A stretch of 35,837 nucleotides of DNA from Bacillota bacterium (GTDB taxonomy: Bacteria > Bacillota > Clostridia > Acetivibrionales > DSM-1351), in assembly GCA_023444055.1 (NCBI GenBank), contig JAEZRV010000071.1, positions 1-35,837 on the forward strand, in the 5' to 3' direction. This document shows, piece after piece, positions 14,659-23,053 of the stretch. Position 1 is the stretch's first letter. The number at the start of each line of letters is the position of its first letter. The notes under the pieces were generated by a model, which worked only from the letters and a program-made list of their open reading frames with translations, ran no database searches and was not told the DNA's origin. The position numbers were made by a program, and so were the translations under genes.

Positions 14659-15063
14659 ATGGCAACAAAAACTGCTGGTGCTAAAAGGACTACCAGAAAG
14701 AGAAGAGAGCGTAAAAATATTGAACGTGGAGCTGCTCATATCCGTTCATCTTTTAATAATACAATTGTTACCTTAACAGATACTGCAGGAAATGCTCTAT
14801 CATGGGCAAGTGCAGGTGGACTTGGTTTTAGAGGCTCAAGAAAGAGCACACCATTTGCTGCACAAATGGCAGCTGAAACAGCTGCAAAAGCTGCGATGGA
14901 ACATGGCTTAAAAACTGTTGAAGTGTACGTAAAGGGACCTGGAGCAGGTAGAGAAGCAGCTATAAGAGCATTACAAGCTGCAGGGTTAGAAGTAAGCCTT
15001 ATAAAGGATGTAACACCAATTCCTCATAATGGCTGCAGACCACCTAAGCGTAGAAGAGTATAA
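14659..15063 (+). CDS. rpsK: 30S ribosomal protein S11
   Basis: 134 residues. S11 lies in the 30S platform near the E site. After a lysine/arginine-rich tail, the core shows AHIRSSFNNTIVTLTDTAGNALSWASAGGLGFRGSRKSTPFAAQ and GPGAGREAAIRALQAAGLEVSLIKDVTPIPHNGCRPPKRRR, the family signature. AAAGGAGG lies upstream. Confidence 0.97.
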   Translation: MATKTAGAKRTTRKRRERKNIERGAAHIRSSFNNTIVTLTDTAGNALSWASAGGLGFRGSRKSTPFAAQMAAETAAKAAMEHGLKTVEVYVKGPGAGREAAIRALQAAGLEVSLIKDVTPIPHNGCRPPKRRRV

Positions 15064-15094
15064 TTGGATTATTAAAATGGAGGTGTAAACTTAA

Positions 15095-15724
15095 ATGGCA
15101 AGATATACTGAAGCAGTTTGTAGACTCTGCCGTAGAGAAGGCGAAAAGCTATTCTTAAAGGGCGAGAGATGCTATACTGATAAATGTTCTATATCAAAAA
15201 GGGCGTATGCACCTGGACAACATGGACAGGCAAGAAAGAAGATGTCTGAATATGGCATACAGCTTCGTGAGAAGCAAAAAGTTAGAAGATTCTATGGCGT
15301 ATTAGAAAGCCAATTTAGTAAATATTTTGAGATGGCTTCAAGAAGACGTACTGGAATTACAGGTGAAAACCTATTACAAATTCTTGAAACAAGACTTGAT
15401 AACGCTGTTTATAGACTAGGTCTCGCAACATCAAGACCAGAGGCAAGACAGTTAGTTACTCATGGTCACTTTAAAATAAATGGCAAACGTGTTAATATTC
15501 CATCTTACTTAATAAAAGTTGGAGATGTTATATCAGTTGCTGACAAAACAAAGAGTTCACCAAAAATAAAGTCAATAAACGATATTGCTGGTGGAAAAGT
15601 AGTACCAAAATGGCTCGATTTTGATGCTGAAAACTTAGTGGGAAAAGTTGTTGCTCTTCCTGTTAGAGAAGATATTGATTTGCCAATAAAGGAACATTTA
15701 ATCGTAGAGTTGTACTCCAAGTAA
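15095..15724 (+). CDS. rpsD: 30S ribosomal protein S4, zinc-binding form
   Basis: 209 residues. S4 starts 16S rRNA 5' domain assembly. Cysteines C9, C12, C26 and C31 form the N-terminal zinc site of C+ type S4. The S4 RNA-binding domain lies at about residues 98-160 (RLDNAVYRLGLATSRPEARQLVTHGHFKINGKRVNIPSYLIKVGD). GGAGGTG precedes the start. In many bacteria S4 represses its own operon; a structured element follows this gene. Confidence 0.97.
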   Translation: MARYTEAVCRLCRREGEKLFLKGERCYTDKCSISKRAYAPGQHGQARKKMSEYGIQLREKQKVRRFYGVLESQFSKYFEMASRRRTGITGENLLQILETRLDNAVYRLGLATSRPEARQLVTHGHFKINGKRVNIPSYLIKVGDVISVADKTKSSPKIKSINDIAGGKVVPKWLDFDAENLVGKVVALPVREDIDLPIKEHLIVELYSK

Positions 15725-15753
15725 TAATTAGTAAATTTGTAATTGGCTTGGAT

Positions 15754-15814
15754 GCAACTGAAGAATTATTTTATTAATAATTCTCTATGAGGATTGTTTG
15801 TTAGAATCAGTTGC
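15754..15814 (+). promoter_or_regulatory. Structured element between rpsD and rpoA
   Basis: GCAACTGA (15754-15761) pairs perfectly with TCAGTTGC (15807-15814) and encloses the perfect hairpin AGAATTATT (15762-15770) with AATAATTCT (15776-15784). The two stems are directly stacked. There is no T-run, and it ends about 26 bases before the rpoA ribosome-binding site. A role in RNA processing or in differential expression of rpoA is possible; nothing in the sequence names the partner. Confidence 0.55.
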
Positions 15815-15852
15815 CCTCAAAAAATAAAAATGTTGTTAAAGGAGGGTTCTTG

Positions 15853-16800
15853 GTGATAGAAATAGAAAAACCTAGAATAGAATGTGTATCTAATAGTGAT
15901 GATAACACTTATGGCAAGTTTATAGTTGAACCTTTAGAGAGAGGATATGGTATTACTCTTGGAAATTCTTTGAGAAGAATATTGTTATCTTCATTACCAG
16001 GTGCAGCTGTTAATTCAATTAAAATTGATGGAGTCTTACATGAGTTCTCCACAGTTCCTGGTGTAGTTGAAGATGTAACAGAGATAATACTTAATATAAA
16101 ATCTCTTTCATTAAAAATGCATACAGAGGGATCTAAAGTTATTTACATTGACGCAAATGGTGAAGGGCCAATAACGGCCGGTGATATTATCACAGATCAG
16201 GATGTTGAAATTTTGAATCCAGACCTTCATATTGCAACACTTAATGGTGACCACAGATTCTATATGGAGTTAGTAATTAGTACAGGTAGAGGTTATGTCT
16301 CTGCCGATAAAAATAAGCAACCAGGACAGCCAATCGGTGTGGTTCCTGTTGACTCTATCTACACTCCAGTAAAAAAGGTTAACTATACTGTTGAAAATAC
16401 TCGTGTAGGCCAGATTACAGACTACGATAAGCTAACTTTAGAAGTTTGGACTGATGGAAGTATAAATCCAGATGAAGCTATTAGTCTTGGTGCAAAGATT
16501 ATCAGTGAACATTTGAATTTATTTGTAGACTTGTCTGACCAAGCAAAACATACAGAAATTATGGTAGAAAAAGAAGAGACTAAGAAAGAGAAAGTTCTTG
16601 AAATGACTATTGAAGAGCTTGATTTATCAGTTAGATCATACAATTGTCTTAAGAGAGCTGGCATAAATACTGTTGAGGATCTTACTAACAAAACCGAAGA
16701 GGATATGATGAAGGTAAGAAATCTTGGTAGAAAATCTCTTGAAGAGGTTCTTCAAAAGCTGCAAGCACTTGGACTTGAATTAACTCCAAGTGAAGACTAG
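15853..16800 (+). CDS. rpoA: DNA-directed RNA polymerase subunit alpha
   Basis: 315 residues from the GTG at 15853 (MIEIEKPRIECV), 6 bases after GGAGGG; a longer frame reaching 15811 would contain the site. The N-terminal domain (PLERGYGITLGNSLRRILLSSLPGAAV) assembles beta and beta-prime. A linker rich in E and K (about 230-245) leads to the C-terminal domain (IEELDLSVRSYNCLKRAGINTVEDLTNKTEEDMMKVRNLGRKSLEEV) that contacts UP elements and activators. The normal place is between rpsD and rplQ. Confidence 0.97.
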   Translation: MIEIEKPRIECVSNSDDNTYGKFIVEPLERGYGITLGNSLRRILLSSLPGAAVNSIKIDGVLHEFSTVPGVVEDVTEIILNIKSLSLKMHTEGSKVIYIDANGEGPITAGDIITDQDVEILNPDLHIATLNGDHRFYMELVISTGRGYVSADKNKQPGQPIGVVPVDSIYTPVKKVNYTVENTRVGQITDYDKLTLEVWTDGSINPDEAISLGAKIISEHLNLFVDLSDQAKHTEIMVEKEETKKEKVLEMTIEELDLSVRSYNCLKRAGINTVEDLTNKTEEDMMKVRNLGRKSLEEVLQKLQALGLELTPSED

Positions 16801-16899
16801 TTTCTATATGATTGGCTTAATTCGATAAATGTAGAATATATAGTTAATTTGATAAATATTAAATTGTTTAAGTAAAATATTGAGCAAGGAGGGATAGTA

Positions 16900-17424
16900 A
16901 TGCCAGGTTATAGAAAGTTAGGTCGTCCGTCAGACCAAAGAAAAGCAATTTTAAAGAATCTGACAACAGCCTTATTTGTAAGTGGTAGAATTCAAACTAC
17001 TGAAGCGAGAGCTAAGGAAGTTAAAAATATTGCAGAAAAACTTATTACTCTAGCAATTAAAGAAGCTGATAACTTTACTTCAAAATCAGTAAAGGTTAGC
17101 TGTGCTAAAGTTGATAGCAAAGGTAATAAGCTTACTGATTCTAAGACTTCAAAGAATGGTAATAAGTATTTAGTTATTGATAGAGAAATTAAGACTGATA
17201 TGGTGTCTGTTGATAATCCTTCAAGACTTCATGCAAGAAGACTTATGATGAATTGGGTATACAGACCAACAACAGCTGACGGAAAGAATGTTAATATAAC
17301 AGATAAGCTTTTTGATGAGATTGCTCCAAAGTATAAAGGTAAAAATGGTGGTTACACTAGAATTTACAAGATTGGACAAAGAAGAGGCGATGCTGCTGAA
17401 ATGGTAATTCTAGAATTAGTTTAA
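16900..17424 (+). CDS. rplQ: 50S ribosomal protein L17 with central insertion
   Basis: 174 residues against about 115-120 in most bacteria. The N-terminal PGYRKLGRPSDQRKAILKNLTTALFVSGRIQTTEARAKEVKNIAEKLITLAIKE and the C-terminal GGYTRIYKIGQRRGDAAEMVILELV are standard L17. Between them, about residues 60-110 form an additional lysine- and serine-rich segment. Similar long L17 are known in Clostridia. Last gene of the alpha operon, followed by a terminator. AGGAGGG precedes the ATG. Confidence 0.96.
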   Translation: MPGYRKLGRPSDQRKAILKNLTTALFVSGRIQTTEARAKEVKNIAEKLITLAIKEADNFTSKSVKVSCAKVDSKGNKLTDSKTSKNGNKYLVIDREIKTDMVSVDNPSRLHARRLMMNWVYRPTTADGKNVNITDKLFDEIAPKYKGKNGGYTRIYKIGQRRGDAAEMVILELV

Positions 17425-17489
17425 TTCAGAATTAGCAAAGGCATGTTGATTTTTATCGTGTGCTGATAGTAATGTTAAATTAAAAATTG

Positions 17490-17531
17490 GGGATTAGGCA
17501 CTTTAGAGTGCTTAGTCCCTATATTTATTTG
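17490..17531 (+). terminator. Intrinsic terminator after rplQ
   Basis: GGGATTAGGCACT (17490-17502) and AGTGCTTAGTCCC (17507-17519) form a 13-bp stem with two G-U pairs and a TTAG loop, followed by TATATTTATTT. It closes the alpha operon. Confidence 0.85.
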
Positions 17532-17609
17532 ATATACAGTATTAGGCTTCTTTTTTGCTTTGTGACATTATCTAGTTGATATAATGCAATACCAAAGCCT
17601 TCATCAGAA

Positions 17610-17681
17610 GCAGCCAAATAGAAGTAGTTTAATTATATGAAATGCAGCCACTTAAATAGAAGCAGTTTAATTATATGAAAT
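17610..17681. repeat. Two-copy tandem repeat (34/38 bases) before ecfA1
   Basis: Copy 1 (17610-17643) and copy 2 (17644-17681) share GCAGCCA at the start and a 28-base block, 17616-17643 and 17654-17681, which differs at one position only. Copy 2 has a few extra bases (CTT) between the parts. It lies in the gap between the rplQ terminator and ecfA1; no function is evident. Confidence 0.8.
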
Positions 17682-17730
17682 ATTTCAACTTAATTGCATT
17701 TATTGCTAACAAATTATGGGGGGATTTTTA

Positions 17731-18591
17731 GTGGATAATAATATTTTTGAAGTAGATAATGTTAACTTCTCATATGTTGCGTATGATGATACAAATCAAG
17801 ATGTTCATGCACTAAAAGATATTAATGCAAAAATTCAAAAAGGTGATTTTGTAGTTATTCTTGGACGAAATGGCTCTGGGAAATCAACGTTGGCGAGGCT
17901 TTTGAATGCATTATTGATACCACAAATTGGCAAAGTCTTAGTAATGGGAATGGACACAGCTGATGAAAATAATGTTTGGAATATTAGAAGCACAGCAGGA
18001 ATGGTATTTCAGAATCCAGATAATCAAATAATTGCAACGACAGTTGAAGAGGATGTAGCATTTGGAGCTGAAAATTTAGGCATTGAGCCTAAGGAAATTA
18101 GAAAAAGGGTAGATGATGCATTAGTAACAGTTGGAATTAGCAATTTGAAAGAAAATGCGCCGCATCTATTATCTGGAGGGCAGAAGCAACGTGTTGCAAT
18201 TGCAGGTATACTTGCGATGAAACCGCAGTGTATTATTTTGGATGAAGCCACTTCCATGTTAGATCCTATTGGTCGTAAAGAAGTTATAAATATTTTAAGG
18301 AAACTAAATAAAGAAGAAAATATAACAATAGTGCATATAACTCATCATATGGATGAAGCTGCATTGGCAAATAGGCTAATTATAGTTGATAATGGTAGTA
18401 TTGTTTTAGATGGGACGCCGCAAGAAGTATTTAGTAATGTAGATAAGGTGAAAAGCCTTGGGTTAGATGTACCTCAAGTAACAGAGTTGATGTATTCTAT
18501 TAAAAAACATGGAGTTAATGTAGAAAAATTACCATTAACTGTAGATGAAGCGTTGGAAATGATTAATAATTTAAGAAAAGATTCTATCTAA
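17731..18591 (+). CDS. ecfA1: ECF transporter ATPase A1 (energy-coupling factor)
   Basis: 286 residues. One of the two ATPases which, with EcfT and exchangeable S components, drive uptake of vitamins and metal cofactors. Walker A GRNGSGKS (45-52), Q-loop in VFQNPDNQ, signature LSGGQKQR (147-154), Walker B CIILDEATSMLDP and the H-loop THHMDEA are all intact. GTG at 17731, 6 bases after GGGGGGA, is chosen over the ATG at 17716. Normally ecfA2 follows directly; here 1.4 kb with an inverted methyltransferase gene and repeats intervenes. Confidence 0.95.
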   Translation: MDNNIFEVDNVNFSYVAYDDTNQDVHALKDINAKIQKGDFVVILGRNGSGKSTLARLLNALLIPQIGKVLVMGMDTADENNVWNIRSTAGMVFQNPDNQIIATTVEEDVAFGAENLGIEPKEIRKRVDDALVTVGISNLKENAPHLLSGGQKQRVAIAGILAMKPQCIILDEATSMLDPIGRKEVINILRKLNKEENITIVHITHHMDEAALANRLIIVDNGSIVLDGTPQEVFSNVDKVKSLGLDVPQVTELMYSIKKHGVNVEKLPLTVDEALEMINNLRKDSI

Positions 18592-18706
18592 ATCAAGCTT
18601 TAATGATGATACAAAATAATTTTAAGAGCATTTTGAGACAGTTTCAGTTAGACTAATAAAAATTAAAAGCGACGACAGTATCTTTATGTGTAGCATTTTT
18701 ATTAAA

Positions 18707-19306
18707 CTAATCTTTTCTTACGCTTTTGTAAACTCTGATTCCGCCACTCTTATCAATATCTGAAACATTTCCAAAAACATTCATCATTATGTTTTTTAGT
18801 GTAGAACCACCTTTGTTATGGAATGCTACTAACCATAAGGAACCCGCTTTTGATAAGTGCTGATACGATTCTGTTATTAATCGAGTGTTTAATTCTTTTC
18901 CAGCAGCAATTGGTGGATTTGATACAATATCATCAAATATTCTATTTGATAAAGATGAAAAGAGATTACTACTTAAAATTTCAACTTCAAGTTTATTAGT
19001 ATTTGCATTATCTCTAGTATATTCTAAAGCCCTATTATTTACATCAATCATTGTAACATTCTGTTCAGGAAAGAGAGCTTTAATATAAAGTCCAATAGCT
19101 CCATAACCACAACCAATATCAAGAACATTTGAGCCACTAGTAGAAAAGTTATTAATTAGGTTGCATGATGCTTTATCTATTTTAGTTCCAAAAGAAAATA
19201 CTCCACTTACCGATGTAAAATTTAGTTGTATTCCGGATAAACTCTCACTGAAGGTCTTTTCCTTGATTTCTGATTCGGGATTTTCTGTGTAGTAGTGCTG
19301 ACTCAT
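18707..19306 (-). CDS. RsmC/YbxB-like class I SAM-dependent methyltransferase
   Basis: 199 residues on the minus strand. SAM-binding motif VLDIGCGYGAIG (61-72), acidic D88 at the end of strand 2, and NPPI (130-133), the motif of methylases acting on exocyclic amino groups of guanine or adenine. Overall pattern (HYYTENPES... SGVFSFGTKID near the N-terminus) matches the YbxB/RsmC small methyltransferases, of which RsmC makes m2G in 16S rRNA; substrate here is inferred. It is convergent to ecfA1 and divergent from ecfA2. A GGAGG lies rather far (15 bases) upstream of the ATG. Confidence 0.88.
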   Translation of the reverse strand: MSQHYYTENPESEIKEKTFSESLSGIQLNFTSVSGVFSFGTKIDKASCNLINNFSTSGSNVLDIGCGYGAIGLYIKALFPEQNVTMIDVNNRALEYTRDNANTNKLEVEILSSNLFSSLSNRIFDDIVSNPPIAAGKELNTRLITESYQHLSKAGSLWLVAFHNKGGSTLKNIMMNVFGNVSDIDKSGGIRVYKSVRKD

Positions 19307-20025
19307 ATTATTATTTTATAACCTCCAAGACTCATGATATATGTAAATCTATATTAATTAGATAACTATCTATTTAGTTTTAAAAGTTATAGTCCAGTAA
19401 AAAAGAATAGAAATTGATTTCAATTTTTTAAATCACCAAACTATTTAGACATATAGAAATTCTATTATTTATTAGCTATTATTATAATATATAATATATA
19501 ATAAGCACAACAAAAAGTGTGAAGATATTGAAACTCTTCCTTCACTATTATCTCAGTAATATGGTATGATAGGTTGAATGACATTTAATGAATATAGTTC
19601 ACACAAATGAAGGTTAATTATTCAGCGCTAGAGTAAGATAGGTTGACAGGTGTTGGATATGATAACATAGACAAGGACAAAGGTCATTTATTCAAGACTA
19701 AAATATTATTAACACAGATAAAGGTTAATTATTCAGGGCTGGAGTAAGATAGGTTGACATGTGTTGGATACGATAACAAAGACAAAGGTCAATTATTCAA
19801 GACTAAAATATTATTAACACAGATAAAGGTTATTTATTCAGGCTAGAGTAAGATATATTGATAGGTTGAATTGTAATATTTACTTAATATATTTAATTAG
19901 AAAGTACATAAACTGATGATTGTAAGTATATCGCCACAACATGCGATGGGATTATAGCCAAATGTTGAGTTGAAATTTAAACAATTATAAATACTTTTTA
20001 AATAGATTAGGAGTAACAATAAGGT
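19307..20025. other. AT-rich gap with degenerate tandem repeats before ecfA2
   Basis: About 720 bases without a gene. The first part holds the upstream region of the minus-strand methyltransferase; 19560-19880 is a repeat block described separately; 19880-20025 should hold a promoter for ecfA2, but I found no clear -35/-10 pair. Confidence 0.6.
19565..19875. repeat. Degenerate tandem repeat, unit about 105-111 bases
   Basis: Units begin AAGGTTAATTATTCAG at 19610 and 19721 and AAGGTTATTTATTCAG at 19826. They continue with GAGTAAGATAGGTTGACA and, in the two full copies, with GTGTTGGATA-GATAACA and an AAGACTAAAATATTATTAAC segment before the next start. A sub-repeat of the form AAGGTCA-TTATTCAAG occurs inside each full copy (about 19679 and 19785), so the block has a second, smaller period (alternating about 41 and 65-70). 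Flanking GATAGGTTGAA copies stand at about 19569 and 19861. Copies differ by several bases and small indels. Confidence 0.85.
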
Positions 20026-20880
20026 ATGTCAATTAAAATAGAAAATTTATATTACACATATATGGATGGCGGTCCTTTTGAAAAAAATGCTTTACATGAT
20101 ATAAATATTGAAATAGAGGATGGAGAGTTCGTTGGAATTATAGGTCATACAGGTTCAGGTAAATCTACTTTGATTCAACATCTTAATGGGATTTTAAAGC
20201 CAACAAAAGGAAAAGTAATTATTAATAACATCAGCACACAGCAAAAAAATTTAAAAGATTTAAGAAGTCAAGTTGGAATTGTATTTCAATATCCGGAACA
20301 CCAGCTTTTTGAAGAGACAGTAAAGAAGGATGTATCTTTTGGGTTAATTAAGCAGGGATTAAAGCAAGATGAAATAGATAAGAGAGTAATTTCTGCGCTG
20401 AAATCAGTTGGTCTTAATGGTGCAATTCTCGAAAAATCGCCTTTTGAGCTCTCTGGTGGTCAGAAGCGAAGGGTGGCGATTGCAGGAGTTGTTGCAATGA
20501 TGCCTAAAATATTGGTTTTAGATGAGCCAACTGCTGGTTTAGATCCAATAGGAAGAGATGAACTGTTTGGATACATTAAAAAGCTGCATACGGAGTATAA
20601 CATGACAATAATTCTTGTTTCGCATAGCATGGAGGATATAGCAAAGCTAGCAGATAGGGTTATAGTTATGAACGAAGGTGCAGTATTTATGGATAAACCA
20701 TCTGATGATGTGTTTTCTGAGCCAGAAGCTTTAGAGAGAATAGGTTTATCAGCTCCGCAAATCACATATTTAATGAAAAAACTAAAAAAAATATTTCCCA
20801 ATATTAATGAAAATATATTTACCGTTGAGGCAGCATCAGAAGAATTGATTAAATATCTAATTAAAAAAGAACACAAATAA
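20026..20880 (+). CDS. ecfA2: ECF transporter ATPase A2 (energy-coupling factor)
   Basis: 284 residues, partner of EcfA1. Walker A GHTGSGKS (40-47), Q-loop VFQYPEHQLFEETV, signature LSGGQKRR, Walker B ILVLDEPTAGLDP and H-loop SHSMEDI. The FEETVxxDVxFG stretch is typical of EcfA2. The ribosome-binding site is weak (AGGAG 13 bases upstream). It lies 134 bases before ecfT. Confidence 0.95.
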   Translation: MSIKIENLYYTYMDGGPFEKNALHDINIEIEDGEFVGIIGHTGSGKSTLIQHLNGILKPTKGKVIINNISTQQKNLKDLRSQVGIVFQYPEHQLFEETVKKDVSFGLIKQGLKQDEIDKRVISALKSVGLNGAILEKSPFELSGGQKRRVAIAGVVAMMPKILVLDEPTAGLDPIGRDELFGYIKKLHTEYNMTIILVSHSMEDIAKLADRVIVMNEGAVFMDKPSDDVFSEPEALERIGLSAPQITYLMKKLKKIFPNINENIFTVEAASEELIKYLIKKEHK

Positions 20881-20966
20881 AGTTTATTAGTAAATTAAAC
20901 GTCAATAAACTTTGAGATTGAGAGATATTAATTGAGAATAAACAGATTTAACGCGAGGAAATAGTT

Positions 20967-21011
20967 ATGAGGAGGGAGAATAAACAAAAGGCGGCAGCTT
21001 TTTTGTTTTAA
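20967..21011 (+). CDS. Short upstream ORF (14 residues) coupled to ecfT
   Basis: ATG at 20967 follows GAGGAA by 7 bases and encodes 14 residues (MRRENKQKAAAFLF), ending with TAA at 21009-21011, three bases before the ecfT ATG. ecfT has no Shine-Dalgarno sequence of its own (TTTTGTTTTAAAAT stands in front). Reinitiation after this tiny ORF is therefore a plausible way to translate ecfT. It could also be chance. Confidence 0.4.
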   Translation: MRRENKQKAAAFLF

Positions 21012-21014
21012 AAT

Positions 21015-21824
21015 ATGATTAGGGATATAACAATTGGACAATACGTACCGGGTAATTCACTTTTGCATAGGACTGACCCTCGTACGAAAATTATACTAAC
21101 ATTTATAATGATGATATTTATATTTATGATTGACACCTATTGGGGATACTTGTCGCTTACTATATTTACGGCAATTTCGGTTATTACCTCAAATATACCA
21201 ATTAAATTTGTTTTAAAGGGGTTAAAACCTATTCTATTTATAGTAATTTTTGCGGCTATAATAAATGTGTTTACGATCAGCGGAAATCCGATTTTCGAGT
21301 TTGGATTTTTAACGCCAACATATGAGGGATTAGATGTTGCTGTTAAGATGGCTATTAGGTTGTTTCTGCTAATAATTATTGCTAGCATGTTAACTTATAC
21401 AACAACGCCTATAGCTCTTACAGATGGAATTGAAAAGCTGTTATACCCACTGAAATATATAAAAGTACCAGTTCATGAAATATCAATGATGATGACTATA
21501 GCATTAAGATTTATTCCTACACTTCTTGAAGAAACTGACAAAATTATTAAGGCTCAATCTTCAAGAGGTGCAGATTTTGAAAACGGTAGTTTTATTGCAC
21601 GCGCAAAAAGCTTCATTCCAGTTTTGATTCCATTATTTATTAGTGCTTTTAGAAGGGCAGATGAATTAGCAACGGCGATGGAAGCAAGGTGCTATAGAGG
21701 AAGTGAAGGCAGAACAAGAATGAAGCAACTTAATTTTACGAAAAATGATGTGATAATAGTATTAATAACCACTGTATTTATGGCAGGGATATTGGTTGTG
21801 CAATATATAAAAATAGTAACTTAA
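21015..21824 (+). CDS. ecfT: ECF transporter transmembrane protein EcfT
   Basis: 269 residues. The membrane scaffold that couples EcfA1/A2 to the S component. It starts MIRDITIGQYVPGNSLLHRTDPRTKI, has hydrophobic segments at about 27-65, 70-95 and 110-130 and a last helix at about 245-265, and two coupling-helix motifs with Ala-Arg-Gly-like ends, QSSRGADFENG (around 188-198) and ARCYRGSEGR. The ATG lacks a ribosome-binding site and is preceded by a 14-codon ORF. Confidence 0.94.
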   Translation: MIRDITIGQYVPGNSLLHRTDPRTKIILTFIMMIFIFMIDTYWGYLSLTIFTAISVITSNIPIKFVLKGLKPILFIVIFAAIINVFTISGNPIFEFGFLTPTYEGLDVAVKMAIRLFLLIIIASMLTYTTTPIALTDGIEKLLYPLKYIKVPVHEISMMMTIALRFIPTLLEETDKIIKAQSSRGADFENGSFIARAKSFIPVLIPLFISAFRRADELATAMEARCYRGSEGRTRMKQLNFTKNDVIIVLITTVFMAGILVVQYIKIVT

Positions 21825-21952
21825 TATTCGTAGCAGAAAATTGTATGTATTTAAACTTATCAATGGAAAGTTAGGATAGCACCTTGTATTTTAAGAAAAA
21901 TAGTAATTATAGTACAGTTTTAAATAAAGTTAATAATTTCTATAGGTGAAAA

Positions 21953-22690
21953 ATGAGAAAAATTAAGCTTAAAATTGAGTACGATGGTACTAACTATCAT
22001 GGATGGCAGATCCAAAAAAACGCAAATTCAGTACAGGAAACAATTGAAAGAGCTATTTCTAAATTGTTAGGCGAAGAAGTAGGAATAGTGGGTTGTAGCA
22101 GAACAGATGTGGGAGTACATGCATATGGGCAGGTTGCACATTTTGCTACAGATTCAAGTATTCCAGGAGATAAGTTCTCTTATGCAATTAATAATTTACT
22201 TCCAAGTGATATTGTTATACAACAATCTGAAGAGGTTTCTGAAGAATTTCATTCTAGATATTCAGCTAAAGGTAAAAAATACAGATATTTGATTTATAAT
22301 GGAGCTCATGCATCAGCGATAATGCGTAATAGAACATATCATGTAAGGCCAGAACTGGATTTTGAAAAAATGCGAAAAGCAGCTAAGTACTTTATTGGAC
22401 AACATGATTTCGCGGCGTTTCAAGCAACAGGAGGACAAGTAAGAAGTACTGTAAGAGAAATTTACGATATGGAGCTTTTAAGAAAAGAGGATAATCTAAT
22501 TAGCGTAGAAGTTTCAGGTAATGGATTTTTATATAATATGGTAAGAATAATAGCTGGTACTTTAGTATATGTCGGAATGGATAAAATTGACGCAGATGAA
22601 ATACATGAAATAATTGATAGCCTAGACAGAACTAGAGCAGGTAAAACAGCACCTTCAGAGGGACTATATTTGATGGAGATATATTACTAA
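21953..22690 (+). CDS. truA: tRNA pseudouridine(38-40) synthase TruA
   Basis: 245 residues. Converts U38, U39 and U40 in the tRNA anticodon arm to pseudouridine. Catalytic aspartate D52 within GCSRTDVGVHA; also YDGTNYHGWQIQ at the N-terminus and NGFLYNMVRIIAGTLVYVG near the end. AGGTGA precedes the ATG. Its place after ecfT and before rplM is the common Firmicutes order. Confidence 0.96.
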   Translation: MRKIKLKIEYDGTNYHGWQIQKNANSVQETIERAISKLLGEEVGIVGCSRTDVGVHAYGQVAHFATDSSIPGDKFSYAINNLLPSDIVIQQSEEVSEEFHSRYSAKGKKYRYLIYNGAHASAIMRNRTYHVRPELDFEKMRKAAKYFIGQHDFAAFQATGGQVRSTVREIYDMELLRKEDNLISVEVSGNGFLYNMVRIIAGTLVYVGMDKIDADEIHEIIDSLDRTRAGKTAPSEGLYLMEIYY

Positions 22691-23018
22691 ATATACTGTT
22701 GTAAGAAGCGTAAAATATGTGAATATGAGTGTTACAGATATAGAACAGTAAAATTGCAAATTACATTAAATTAAATGGAAGTTAGGACAGCAAATTAGGA
22801 CATAATTATCTAGACTGTTGTGATTTTATAAACTTAAAATAGTTTATTTAACATCGCTTTAGTTGAATTTTAACAATATAACATACTTTATTAGTTAGTA
22901 GCCAAGTTAAGTATTAATAAAAAAGTGAAATGAAAAATGATTATGCAAGAGAATAAGAGATATATTGAGATAAATAGAGAGAGAACAAGAGGTAAATTAA
23001 ATTATCAGCAATTTATAC
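22691..23018. other. AT-rich gap after truA
   Basis: No gene or clear terminator was seen. A short phrase, ATGGAAGTTAGGACAGCA (22774-22791), resembles ATGGAAAGTTAGGATAGCA in the ecfT-truA gap (about 21864), with a further TTAGGACA at 22795; this looks like a weak dispersed repeat. Confidence 0.4.
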
Positions 23019-23047
23019 TTGACAGAGCGTTATGTCTATATTAAAAT
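23019..23047 (+). promoter_or_regulatory. Sigma-A-type promoter of rplM-rpsI
   Basis: TTGACA (23019-23024) and TAAAAT (23042-23047) with a 17-base spacer, a near-consensus promoter. Start near 23054 gives an 87-base leader. Confidence 0.85.
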
Positions 23048-23053
23048 ATGTAA

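Noticed and set aside
15811..15852. Longer rpoA frame beginning at 15811
   Set aside because: The GGAGGG site would lie inside the gene, and the GTG at 15853 gives the family-standard MIEIEKP start.
19565..19875. Repeat block as a CRISPR array
   Set aside because: Units are 105-111 bases, degenerate, and the spacing alternates (about 41 and 65-70); no uniform repeat/spacer pattern and no cas genes are present.
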